From Thecamonas trahens ATCC 50062 (taxonomy: Eukaryota > Apusozoa > Apusomonadida > Apusomonadidae), in contig NW_013657634.1 of NCBI RefSeq assembly GCF_000142905.1, positions 165,675 through 229,674 of the forward strand: a DNA stretch of 64,000 bases, read 5' to 3'. This document shows positions 49,752 to 59,811 of this stretch, in pieces. Positions within the stretch are counted from its first letter, which is position 1. Every line of letters begins with the position of its first letter. The notes under the pieces were generated by a model. It was not told where the DNA came from. It was given only the letters and a program-made list of their open reading frames with translations, and ran no database searches. The translations under genes were made by a program, and so were the position numbers.

Positions 49752-51350
49752 ATGCTCGACGAGTACATCGAGACACTGCGGCAGTGCAAGTACCTGCCCG
49801 AGAATGACCTCAAGAAACTGTGCCAGATTGTACGTCCTCAATACGAGCAGCTATCTGCTGCCGTCTCCCGTCGCCAAGGTGTTCCCAATGCCCAAACTAG
49901 GCCAACCAGCGCCGGTCTCGCTCCCCCCCCCCCCGTCCTCCTCCCCGCCACACACATGGCCCGTGACGAGGGAGGAAATGCCCCTTTGGATGCAAAGGAC
50001 ATACATGCGTAGTCAGAGACCTATGGCGGATGGCGGTGTGGTGGTTTCCTCCGCGTAACCCTCCCAGTCAAGCCCCATACCCCCCTCCCCTCCCCGCCCC
50101 TCTGGTGGTGTTCCTGGCCGGCGATGGCGTGGGCGAGCCGCGCGGGCGCGGGCCGGCGCGATCGATGGCGGCGAGTGGAGACCAGAGTGTGGTGGGCACG
50201 GGGCGCAGCAGGGCCCGGGCTTGGTGCAGAGGCAATGGAGTGGGAAGAGGGGGGGATGAGGGGGTAATGGAGCCCGAGGTGGGGTTTGTGTCCCTGGGAG
50301 GCAAGAAGAACGGGGGCGGGGAGGGGGGGGGGGGGGGGGGCCGGCAGCTGGCATGGAACACCGGTTTTTGCCATTGGGCTGCTGATCGGCACGGCCTTTT
50401 CCTGGTGCGGCTGGGGGGGGGGGAGGGGGAGAACCAAGGACTTGGAGGAACGGCAGGAGGGGACTCACAGGCGAGGGATGTGGACGGGGTCTGTGTGAAA
50501 CGGTGATGAACGAGGGCAGGTGAAGGAGCAGCTGCTTGAAGAGTCGAACGTGCAGCCTGTGCATGCGCCTGTGACGATCTGCGGCGACATCCACGGGCAG
50601 TTCTACGACCTGCTGGAGCTGTTTGAGACGGGCGGGCCGATTCCGGAGACGTCGTACATCTTTATGGGTGACTACGTCGACCGCGGGTACTACTCGCTTG
50701 AGTCGTTCTCGCTTCTTCTTGCGTACAAGGCGCGGTACCCGAACAAGATCACGCTGCTCCGCGGAAACCACGAGTCGCGGCAGATCACGCAGGTCTACGG
50801 GTTCTACGATGAGTGCGTGTCCAAGTACGGGTCGTCGAACGCGTGGCGGTTCTGCACGGAGATCTTCGACTACCTCACGCTTGCCGCCGTGGTGGACGGC
50901 AAGATCCTGTGTGTGCATGGCGGGCTCTCGCCGGACGTGCGGACGCTCGACCAGATCCGCACCATCCACCGGATGCAGGAGATCCCGCACGAGGGCGCGT
51001 TCTGCGACCTGCTGTGGTCAGACCCGGAGCACATCGAGACGTGGGCCATCTCGCCGCGTGGCGCAGGCTGGCTCTTTGGCTCCAAGGTCACCCGTGAGTT
51101 CAACCAGATCAACGGGCTCAACCTCATTGCGCGGGCGCACCAGCTTGTGCAGGAGGGCTACAAGTTTATGTTTGAGGAGAACTCACTGGTCACCGTCTGG
51201 TCGGCACCCAACTACTGCTACCGCTGCGGCAACGTGGCGTCGATCATGCAGGTCGACGACTCGCTCAACACCACGTTCAAGGTCTTTAACGCCGTTCCGG
51301 ACTCGCAGCGCGTTGTCCCCACACGGACCGCCACGCCGTACTTTATGTGA
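49752..51350 (+). CDS. PPP6C: Ser/Thr protein phosphatase 6 catalytic subunit
   Basis: Exon 1 is 49752-49829 (26 codons, ending [15 protein letters not shown]), the intron is 49830-50519 (690 nt, with long G runs), and exon 2 is 50520-51350, in phase 0, giving 302 residues (human PP6 has 305). All PPP motifs are present: GDIHGQ, GDYVDRG, RGNHE, the HGGLSP histidine and [12 protein letters not shown]. The pattern [13 protein letters not shown] and [10 protein letters not shown] marks PP6 rather than PP2A or PP4. PP6 works with SAPS and ankyrin subunits in cell-cycle and DNA-damage control. The C terminus is TPYFM; the family normally ends TPYFL, and the related PP2A Leu is carboxyl-methylated. 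Confidence 0.95.
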
Positions 51351-51439
51351 TCTTGACGTTTCTCTGCAAAGCCGCCAGATGGAGCGAGTGAACGAAGCTG
51401 TTTGACCAGGCTGCGCTGACCTCACACTTGTCACACACA

Positions 51440-51479
51440 CTCCCCCCCCCACACACACTCACACGCACGCACACACACG

Positions 51480-51511
<32 letters not shown>

Positions 51512-51521
51512 CACACACATA
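51440..51521. repeat. (CA)n microsatellite
   Basis: A run of CA repeats with CACG interruptions, preceded by a C-run, lies in the 189-nt spacer just before the next start codon. Confidence 0.9.
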
Positions 51522-51539
51522 TTGTAGCTAAAGATACGT

Positions 51540-53603
51540 ATGCGTAGGGCGGCAGTGTTGGTGCTGGTGCTGGGAGCAGTTGTGCTGGTGGCCACAGCTG
51601 CCAAGATCGAGACGGTGGCCGAGACGGTGGCCGAGACGGTGGCCGAGAGGGTGGCCGAGACGGTGGCCGAGGGCAGCGGGGGAAAGGGCGACGAGAGCAA
51701 GGCACTGGAGGAGGCGGCCGAGGCGTTGCGAGAAGCGGCCGCGGCGCAACCGGCGTGTGTCAACATCTCGACGTGTGATGTCGATCTGGCTCTCCGGCTG
51801 CATCTGCAGCAACAGCCGAAGAACTGCCGGAGCCGCAGGCTGCTGATTGTCAATCTGCCGGTCGACGATGGACTTGGCTCTGTGGTCATGACGGTGGTAG
51901 GCGCGCTGGCTGAGGGCCTCTACTCGGGGCGGACGGTGGTGCTCGCGCCGCACGATCTCGGGTACACGGGTGCGGTAAGCGGTCGCGCCAATGCGACCGG
52001 TGAGTGGGCATCGATCTTCAAGCGCATCTCGTCGTGCACCGTCCACGACGTCAGCGCACCCGAGTGGGTGGCACTCTCGCGGCATCCGGGCCTCGACCAC
52101 GCACGGGTCAAGTTTGCCGAGGTCCGTCGTGGCCTCCTCGCCTTTGCGCCCCTCGACATCTACCGGATTGTGGACCACGCGCCGATCTGGTTTGCCTCGC
52201 GGCTGCTCGACTATGTCTTCAAGTTTGCGCCCGGGCTCAAGGCCGAGATGGAGCAGTTTGCACGGGTGCTCGAAGCCCATCTCCCGGCCGGTCCGTCGTC
52301 GTGTGTCTCGGTCCATGTCCGCCGCGGCGAGCTGGCGTCTGCACCTGGTCGTTTTGCCGACTTCCGATCCGTCTACGACAACGAGGCTTATCTCGCGGCG
52401 GTGGCTCGCGCAGTCGGGCCGGCCACCTCTGCCGTGGTGTGGGCGTCGGACACGGGCGCGTCGCTGCCAGCGACAGTGGCTGCGGTGGCCGAGGGTGATG
52501 CGCGTGTGCCGCGGCGGCCGGGTGAGCCGGGCCACTTTCGGTTTGCGCATCTCTCGTCGGACGCCGGCCTGCACACGCTCCTCAAGACCAGCGAGAACGA
52601 GACGCTGGAGGCACAGCGAGCAGCAGTGGCGGGCGATGTGGGCGCTGGCGAGTTTGCTGTCCGCGTGACGACCGAGACGCTGAAGGACATGCTGACGCTC
52701 GGGGCGTGCTCGACCCAGGTCGGGACAGTCCAGTCGGCGATGAGCGTGGTGGCGCAGCTGCTGGCGTACAACCGTACCGGCACGCCGCCGACGGTCCACT
52801 ATCTGGACGCCGAGGCCGTGGCCAACGGTGAGGTTGTCCACGGCGGGCTCCGGTCTGGGATCATGATCGACCCTGCGTCGCAGGCGGGGCGAGTTCCGCC
52901 GCCGCGGGACGGGGTGGCCACACGGTGGCGGACCATCTCGATGCGGTTCGGCAACGGGCTGGTGCAGCCGCGGCTGGAGGCTGACGTCGCGTCGCTGGTG
53001 ACGTACGATGGCGCTTCCGGACTCCCTCGCGTCAATCTGACCGCGGTCGACGCTGCGGTAGCGCGCGACGACCTCAACGGAACGCAACGGTACCGCGAGC
53101 TGAAGGAGCTCCCGGCCATGGGTGGTATGTTCTACGACATCTCGCCGCTCTGTCCGTGGGACGAGCTCCTTGCCGCCACCGACTCGCAGGTGATAGAGGT
53201 TGTAGCGAGCATCGAGGCCATGGCTGACTACTGGTCGGATGTGACGGTGCTGGCGTGCGTGGAGCACATGGCGTCGGTGCTGGTCACCACCGATGCGCCT
53301 AGGCGCGGCTCGGACCTCTTCCCGCTCTTCCGCAAGCTCGTCCAGCTCTCGGGCCTCGTCCGCAGCGAGCCGGTCTCTCTCTGGCCTTGGTTTGCCAAGG
53401 CGGTCGCCGACAGCTGGGATACTGTCAGTGACGAGCTCCCGCTCCTTGCCAAGGTCTTCCACGCCATCAACGACCTCGCGGCGCCAAACGCGCTCGTCCG
53501 CGCGCGGCTCGAGCATGCGTATGCCGCCAGTGAACGCGCCAAGGAGAGCGCTGCCGCCGAGAGCAGTGCTGCTGCGACCGAGGCTGGCCATGACGAGCTG
53601 TAA
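51540..53603 (+). CDS. ER-resident glycosyltransferase, fucosyltransferase-like, with HDEL retention signal
   Basis: 687 residues from the ATG at 51540. A short signal sequence (VLVLVLGAVVLVATAA) is followed by a VAET repeat and an Ala/Glu coiled coil. The central part carries CVSVHVRRGEL (about 255-265), like the HVRR donor-binding motif of alpha-1,6- and protein O-fucosyltransferases, and GTVQSAMSVVAQLL (about 400), like the conserved GT23 C-terminal motif. The last four residues are HDEL, so the protein should be kept in the ER lumen. Protein O-fucosyltransferases act in the ER and can end in similar signals. The donor sugar is inferred and it might be another GT-B enzyme. The C-terminal 200 residues are unrecognised helices. 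Confidence 0.75.
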   Translation: MRRAAVLVLVLGAVVLVATAAKIETVAETVAETVAERVAETVAEGSGGKGDESKALEEAAEALREAAAAQPACVNISTCDVDLALRLHLQQQPKNCRSRRLLIVNLPVDDGLGSVVMTVVGALAEGLYSGRTVVLAPHDLGYTGAVSGRANATGEWASIFKRISSCTVHDVSAPEWVALSRHPGLDHARVKFAEVRRGLLAFAPLDIYRIVDHAPIWFASRLLDYVFKFAPGLKAEMEQFARVLEAHLPAGPSSCVSVHVRRGELASAPGRFADFRSVYDNEAYLAAVARAVGPATSAVVWASDTGASLPATVAAVAEGDARVPRRPGEPGHFRFAHLSSDAGLHTLLKTSENETLEAQRAAVAGDVGAGEFAVRVTTETLKDMLTLGACSTQVGTVQSAMSVVAQLLAYNRTGTPPTVHYLDAEAVANGEVVHGGLRSGIMIDPASQAGRVPPPRDGVATRWRTISMRFGNGLVQPRLEADVASLVTYDGASGLPRVNLTAVDAAVARDDLNGTQRYRELKELPAMGGMFYDISPLCPWDELLAATDSQVIEVVASIEAMADYWSDVTVLACVEHMASVLVTTDAPRRGSDLFPLFRKLVQLSGLVRSEPVSLWPWFAKAVADSWDTVSDELPLLAKVFHAINDLAAPNALVRARLEHAYAASERAKESAAAESSAAATEAGHDEL

Positions 53604-53934
53604 ACACTGCCTCGATACCTGTTAGCCTACATCTATGATCATGGGCTGGCTGCGGGAGCCAGTGCGTGACTTAGGCCGCATCCACAGGCCTGACCAGCAT
53701 CGGCATGTGTCACACGCCAAAGGGCGGCGGATCGGGCAGCCCATCCGCCTCGCCTCAACCACCCCGTCCTCAGCACCGCAGGGGGGGGGGCAAGGACAAG
53801 AGCGGGCACACCTCTCTGTACCAGCCAGGCACACACCTCAGCCGTAGCAGGCAGTAGCAGTAGCAGTCCTTTACGCCTTGACTGTCGCCACAACTCGGTC
53901 ACACCCACGGTTATCCTCGCCCAGGTCGTCAACC
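53604..53934. other. Spacer before the transporter gene
   Basis: 331 nt. It holds a short G-run near 53779 and repeated GTAGCA triplets near 53841, with no gene, RNA or clear promoter motif visible. The next start codon (53935) has a CAACCATG context. Confidence 0.5.
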
Positions 53935-56218
53935 ATGTCCGAGACGCCGGTGGCCTCACCGCGGCCGTTTGCTACGGTCGACGACACGTCTGCGGCACGG
54001 GCCGAGTACGATTATGAGTTTGTGGGCTATGGATCGGAGCTGGTGGTGGATGATCTGGATGCGGCGGTGATGGCGGCGGAGATGGAGCAGGCCTCGATTG
54101 CTCGGCAGGCTCAAGCGGCTGCCCGGGCGAGACGAGGAGGAGTAGGCAAGAGCCGTCCCGGTCTGGGCCCGGAGAGCCCGTCGGTGACCGGCGGGCCAAG
54201 TGGGCTGGTCCATTCGGGAGCCGTGCACTCTGGGCCGGTGACGGCGGCGACGCGGCTGCTGGGCCCTCGGACGACGACGATGATGCACAAGGAGTACTTT
54301 GGATCGTTTGAGCCGATGGTGACTGTGGGCGGGCGCGGCGGGCCCGGGACGCCGTACACGACGGCCGGTGACGATGAGGAGGATCCGGGCGCTGAGGCGT
54401 GGTCGATCGACGAGCGGCGGATGTCGACGGTGGCGCGGCGGGCGGCGGCGCCGCACCAGGACTCGACGGCGCATGTGCTGCTGAACCAGATGGAGGCGAC
54501 AGCGATTGCCGGCAACGACATCACGGGCTCGGTCCTGTACTGCGCTGGGATTGTGGGCCAGACAGCGGGCAAGTGGGCGCCGCTGTCGCTGGTCATGATG
54601 GCTGTTGTGTTGTACGCTTTCCGGCGGGTGTATGCCGAGGTGGGCGCGGCGCTGCCGCTCAACGGCGGGACGTACACCCTCTTGCTCAACACCAGCTCCA
54701 AGTCGTGGGCGGCGATTGGGGCGTGCCTCACGTTTCTCTCGTACATTGCGACGGCTGTGGTCTCGGCATCGAGCGCGATGACGTACCTGCACGCCATTGC
54801 GCCGCAGGTCGAGGTGTGGTACGCCACGGTTGCGCTGCTGCTGCTTGTGGCGATGCTAGTGGCGTTTGGCATCTCCGACTCTGCGCGCGTGGCGATGCTC
54901 ATCTTTGGGGTGCACATGCTCTCGCTGATGGCGCTGATGGTGGCGTCGTCTGTGTACGCGGGCCAGCACGGACATGTGCTGCGGGACAACTGGGCGGCGG
55001 ACGATGCGGCCAACCCGGCGGGCAAGTCTGGGGCGGGTGCGCTGAAGAGGATCTTCTATGGCTTTTGCGTCTCTGCGCTCGGCATCTCGGGATTTGAGAC
55101 GTCTGCCAACTTTATCGAGCAGCAGAAGCCTGGGTCTTTCCCAAGACGCTCCGCAATATGTGGGTTGCGGTCTCGATTCTCAACCCGTGCCTCTCGTTCC
55201 TGGCGTGGGCCATTCTGCCGTACGAGGACATTTCCAACACGGATGCGGCGAATCAGCTGCTTGTCAACATGGCGCGGGTGGCCGGCGGCGAGGTGCTGCG
55301 GTGGGTCATTGCGGTGGACGCGGTGGCTGTGCTCTCGGGCTCGGTCCTCACGTCGTACGTGGGCGTGATGGGCCTGCTAAAGCGGATGGCTCTCGACCGG
55401 TGCCTCCCGGGCTTTCTCATTGTGGAGAACAAGTGGCGGCACACGCCGCATGTCATCATCTTTGGCTTCTTCTTCCTCTGCTCCTCGCTGTACTTTGTGG
55501 TTGACTTTGATGTGCGGGTGCTTGCGGGCGTGTACACGGTGGCATTCCTCTCTGTCATGGCGCTCTTTGCCATCGGCAACATGCTCCTCAAGTACAAGCG
55601 CGGGCGGCTTCCGACGTCGGAGCGGGCGTGTGGCCGCGGACCCTGTTCTCGCTGGTGGCTGTCTTGACGGCGCTGGTCGGCAACGTCATCCTGGACATAT
55701 CGATTGTCCCGTGGTTTGTGCTCTACTTTGGCGCCACGCTTGCGGTGGTGCTGGTCATGTTTGGGCGGGTCCGGGTCCTCAAGTTTGTGCTCTACCTCGT
55801 CCGGCAGACGCTGGGCAAGGAGTCGCGGGTGGCGGTGGCGCTCAAGTCGCTCATCACGCAGATCAAGTCGCGGCCGATTGTGTTCTTCACCGCCGATGGC
55901 AAGCTGGCGACGCTCAACAAGGCCGTCCTCTACATCCGCAACAATGAGCTCTCCAACCGGATCGACATCTGCCACGTCTACGCCGACCGTGCGGAGGTGC
56001 CGGCCGAGCTCGCTGAGCACGTCCAGCTTCTTGATCGGATGTACCCCAAGGCCGTCATCAACCTCACCCTTGTCCGCGGCGTGTTCAACCCGGCAACTAT
56101 CGACAAGATCTCCCGGCTCTTGTCGGTGCCCAAGAACATGATGTTCATCTCGTGCCCCGGCGGCCGGTTCCCGCACAATGTGGGCGAGCTTGGCGGGGTC
56201 CGAGTCATCACCCACTGA
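53935..56218 (+). CDS. APC-superfamily amino-acid transporter, interrupted by two one-base frame breaks
   Basis: Starts at the ATG at 53935 (MSETPVASP). About 190 polar N-terminal residues precede about twelve membrane helices beginning at NQMEATAIAGNDITGS, with LPLNGGTYTLLLN and SALGISGFETSANFIEQQKPG matching APC permeases. The good frame shifts near 55132 (after QQKPG, resuming FPKTLRNMW) and again near 55626 (after LPTSER, resuming VWPRTLFSLV). Each break is fixed by one extra G in a GGG run, and protein similarity continues unbroken. About 761 residues would result. The last 110 residues form a soluble domain (RPIVFFTADGKLATLNKAV). Undercalled bases explain this better than pseudogene decay. 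It probably imports amino acids; the substrate is unknown. Confidence 0.75.
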
Positions 56219-56384
56219 CTAATGCCTTTGAGTGAAGATCGAGAGCGAGAGCGAGAGCGAGAGCGAGAGGGTGGGTGGGTGGGTGGCGGAGGGTGTGGCG
56301 GAGGTGGGAAAAGAAGGTGTGTCACTTGACTCTCGACCGGCAGCAGCAGCAGCAGCAGCAGCAGCAGCGCACGGGAAAGGGAAC

Positions 56385-57973
56385 ATGGCTAAGATGGGGA
56401 GTGTCGTCACTGTTGTGGTTGCTGCGTTGGTGGCGCTTGTGCTGTGTGCGAAGAGTGGGGCCGGGCAGGTGTACCATGACTATGGTAGGTTGGGGGGGGG
56501 AAGGGGGAAGGGGGGAGGGGGCGGGAGGGGAGGGGGCGGGAGGCGGTGCTTGGTTGGTCGCTTTGCCCGGTGATGGTGGGGCTATGGGTATGACTCACAC
56601 TGCTTTCCGTACCACCTTGTGGCGTCCTGGTCCGGTTGGTTGGTTGGTTGGTTGGTTGGTTGGTGGGTTGGGTTGGTCGCGTTCCTGGTCACGCAGCTGC
56701 GCTCAACACGCTGTTTGAAGATCTGGTGACGAACCAGTGTCCGCTCATTGCGCGCCGGTTTACGGTGGGGAGCTCCGAGTCGGGACGAATGATCTACGGG
56801 ATCCGGCTGACGCACCAGGTGGCGCTGTCAGAGAACGACTCGCCCAAGCCGGCTGTCCGGCTCACGGCCAACATCCACGGCGACGAGACGGTCGGTCGTG
56901 AGATGCTGATTGCGTTTGCAGAACGGCTCTGCCGCGACTACGGCACGCCGAATGCGGACGACGTGACGTGGCTGCTGGACAACACGGTGATATACATCAT
57001 TCCGTCGCTCAACCCGGACGGGTTCGCGCTGGGCATGCGCGAGAACTCGCGCGGGGTCGACCTCAACCGCGACTACCCGACGCGGTTCGAGGCGAACCAG
57101 GATGACACTGCGGGGCGGCAGGCCGAGACGGCGGCGATGATGGACTGGACGCGGGCCCGGTCGTTTGCGCTGTCGGGCACGATGCACGGTGGAGCGCTGG
57201 TGGCGTCGTACCCCTGGGATTCGTCGGTGACCGGCGATGACAGTTACGCTGCCACGGAGGACGACGCCATGTACCGGCGGCTGGCGCGGATCTACGCCGA
57301 CGCCAACCCGAGCATGGCAGCGTCGCCGATCTTCCCCAACGGCATCACCAACGGCGCTGACTGGTACTCGATTGTCGGCACGCTGCAGGACTACATGGTG
57401 CTTCGTGGCACACCGTCGATCACCTTTGAGCTCTCGGACAACAAGTCGCCGCCCGAGTCGGCGCTCGCCGGCTTTTGGAATGACAACAGGTTGGCGCTCA
57501 TGCAGTACGCGTACCAGGTCCATGTTTCGGCGAGTGGGCGTGTCGTTGACTCGAGCGGGCAGCCCATTCCCGGCGCGGCATGCGGCATCGACTCGATCGA
57601 GTACGGGTACAAGGCGCCGACCAACCCGCACTCGGGCCGGTTCTGGCGGCTCGTCCCGGAGCCGGGCACGTACTCGGTTACCTGCGCCGCCGAGGGCTAC
57701 ACCGCAGTCACCAAGACCGTGATTGTGCACGAGGCCACGATTGCTGATCCGCCGACGCCCACTGAGCAGGCGCATGCCTTTGCGCAGTTTGTCCTCCCCA
57801 CGGCCGCCGACGCGCCGGCTGAGACGACTGCCGGCAAGATTGCCACCGACTCGACGGCCGGCATCAACATCTGGATGACCCTCTTCCTCTTTGTCCAGAT
57901 TTCCCTCATCATTTGCGCCGTCGTCATCTATCTTAACTACCGCCACAAAGCCCGGCATGCCGGGCGCTTTTAG
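56385..57973 (+). CDS. M14 metallocarboxypeptidase, CPD/CPM-like, type I membrane protein
   Basis: Exon 1 is 56385-56484 (signal peptide, ending YHDY plus one base), the intron is 56485-56696 with TTGG repeats, and exon 2 is 56697-57973, in phase 1, giving 458 residues. The junction reads YHDYAALNTLF, as in the family's usual N terminus. Zinc ligands lie in NIHGDETVGRE (His about 94, Glu about 97) and MHGG (about 196); substrate and catalytic residues lie in RGVDLNRDYP and TFELSDNKSPP (Glu about 278). A transthyretin-like domain (HVSASGRVVDSSGQPIPGA) follows, then one membrane helix and a short basic tail (RHKARHAGRF). This N/E-subfamily layout trims C-terminal Lys/Arg from peptides in the secretory path or at the surface. 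Confidence 0.93.
56633..56666. repeat. (TTGG)n repeat inside the carboxypeptidase intron
   Basis: About eight GGTT/TTGG units lie shortly before the acceptor site of the carboxypeptidase intron. The G-rich tract near 56491-56545 lies in the same intron. Confidence 0.85.
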
Positions 57974-58184
57974 TCCTCTCCCTAGCTAGCTATGGCGATG
58001 ACATGTAAATCGATGCGTGTGCCTGTGTCGCTCTCGAACCATCGTTCGCTCGTTGTTTGTTCGTCCGCTCGTCCGTTCGTCCGTTCGTTCCGCTCATTGG
58101 CTCGGCCGACCTTCCCTCCACCCACCCACCCCAGCAAGCACACCCGACACTCCACGGCAGCAAGGCGGGAAACCGCAGCAGAGG

Positions 58185-59531
58185 ATGTGCTCGGTGACCA
58201 TCATGAGGTCCGTGTTGGACTTTATGAACACCCTGTTCATGGTACGCCCCCCCCCCCCCCCCCCCCCTCCCCCCCTTCCTCCCCCCTTCTCCCTGCCCGC
58301 GCCCACTCCAGGCACCGTACCGCATCAGCTCCTTGATACGGCGACCAGGCAGTGACCAAGAGAGGCAGTCGTGGCCAGTGACCAGTAGCCAGTGGCCAGT
58401 GGTCGTGGCCAGTGGCCAGTGGCCTGTGGTCGTGGCCAGTGGTGGTGGTCAGATCATCGTCCGATGCAGGCAGGGGGGCGGGGAAGGACAATTGGCTGGG
58501 ACTGGGCATCGGGCTGGAACTCATGTCATTGGGCACTGGCTGGGGTGATGGGTGGCGGTCGGGGCGTGGTTGGGTGACGGGGATGTGCTGGTGGTGTGAT
58601 GGGTGGCGGTCGGGGCGTGGTTGGGTGACGGGGATGTGCTGGTGGTGTGATCGGTGGCGGTCGGGCGTGGTTGGGTGACGGGGATGTGCTGGTGGTGTGA
58701 TCGGTGGTGGTCTGTCTGGTGGTTGGGTGACGGGGATGTGCTGGTGGTGTGATCGGTGGTGGTCTGTCTGCTGGCGGGACACCCTTTGGGTGACAGCTCA
58801 TTGCTCTGTTGTTGACAGTGCTGGGCGTGTGGCTGTATCTGGAGCAAGACTTTGGCTCACAGCTCATCGGACTGCCGCTCTCTGTAGGCATCATTGTCGT
58901 CTCGTCGTTTCTGCTCTTGATCACATGCGTGGCGTGTGTAGGCTTGCGCAATGAGGCGTGGTGTGTGCTCAACGGGTACGTCATGCTCATGATCTTCCTT
59001 ATGGCCGCCCAGGCGTCGCTGGCGTACATGTCGCTCCGTTTCCGAGACAACATGGAGGAGCAACTGTATCAGGGCTGGCTTGACGGCTCGGACCAGCTCC
59101 GCAACACCATTCAGGACCAGCTGACGTGCTGTGGCTTCTACGCGCCTGTGGATTATCCAGGCTCGAACTGTCCGGTCAGCGCCACCATTGGCTGCTTCCC
59201 GCAGTTGGAGAACACGCTCGAGCGCCGCCTCCTGTTAGTCTCGCTCATTGCAGGTCTTGTTGCCTTTCTCGAGTTCATTGCCGTCATATTTGCCATCGGC
59301 GTCGTATGCTCCGAGCCTGGTGACGCCCTCGTTGTCCCGCTCTTTGAGCCGCCGTCGCGCGCCGAAATCCGCCGCAGGCGCAAGCTCGAGCGCGAGCGCT
59401 TCCGACTCCAACAACAGCGCGAGCGACTCAAGCGCGAGCGCGCCCGCATGGAACAGCGCTCTGCTGGAAACCTGGCACCCATTGCGCCCATCCCGCCGCC
59501 GATGGCCATCCGCAAGCCCGCCTCAACGTAG
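58185..59531 (+). CDS. Tetraspanin-like four-helix membrane protein
   Basis: Exon 2 is secure (58819-59531): a first helix (LGVWLYLEQ), helices 2 and 3, a large loop with LTCCGFYAP, a further cysteine in PGSNCPV and IGCFP, and a fourth helix ending in a Cys. CCG plus two further cysteines is the tetraspanin hallmark. The tail is long, Arg/Glu-rich and coiled. The acceptor is TTGACAG at 58812-58818. The likely exon 1 is 58185-58241 (MCSVTIMRSVLDFMNTLFM) with donor GGTACGC, but its end is in phase 0 while exon 2 needs phase 1. One base may be missing in exon 1, or the true start is elsewhere. Tetraspanins organise membrane microdomains. Confidence 0.75.
58246..58270. repeat. Poly-C run after the tetraspanin donor site
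   Basis: About 25 nt of C, starting a few bases inside the intron and then turning into a C/T-rich tract. Confidence 0.9.
58370..58450. repeat. GTGGCCAGTGGCC-type repeats in the tetraspanin intron
   Basis: The words GTGGCCAGTGGCC and TGGTCGTGGCCAGTGG recur several times, upstream of the larger minisatellite. Confidence 0.75.
58545..58783. repeat. 51-nt minisatellite in the tetraspanin intron
   Basis: Units of about 51 nt start near 58545, 58596, 58647, 58697 and 58749, each containing TGGTTGGGTGACGGGGATGT. The early copies carry GGCGGTCGGG and the later ones GGTGGTCTGTCT, so the array has two sub-types. It ends about 35 nt before the acceptor. Confidence 0.9.
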
Positions 59532-59811
59532 CCCCCTATCCCCTCGCGGCCGCATCCGCCCACTGTCGGCGGTGCGGTGTGGCCGTTATTGTCCTGATCA
59601 ATCCCCATCATTAATCATACCACGTGAGTGTGTGTTTGGAGGGGCGGTGGGTGGGTGGGGAAGAGTTGAGGGGAGGGTGCGGTGGCGAAAGCTCTCAACC
59701 CATGCGCACCCATTGAACACAATGGGCGAATCATCGATTCACTCAAAGCCTGTTCCCCTCCTCCCCTTCCCCCCCTCCCACCCCTCTCCACCACATCACC
59801 TGCACACCACC

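Noticed and set aside
49830-50519. A gene inside the PP6 intron
   Set aside because: The frames are G- or P-rich low complexity around poly-G and poly-C runs. The splice sites and PP6 homology explain the segment.
51528-53591. 687-codon minus-strand frame opposite the glycosyltransferase
   Set aside because: The sense frame has a signal peptide, GT motifs and HDEL. The antisense frame is Arg/His-rich shadow sequence.
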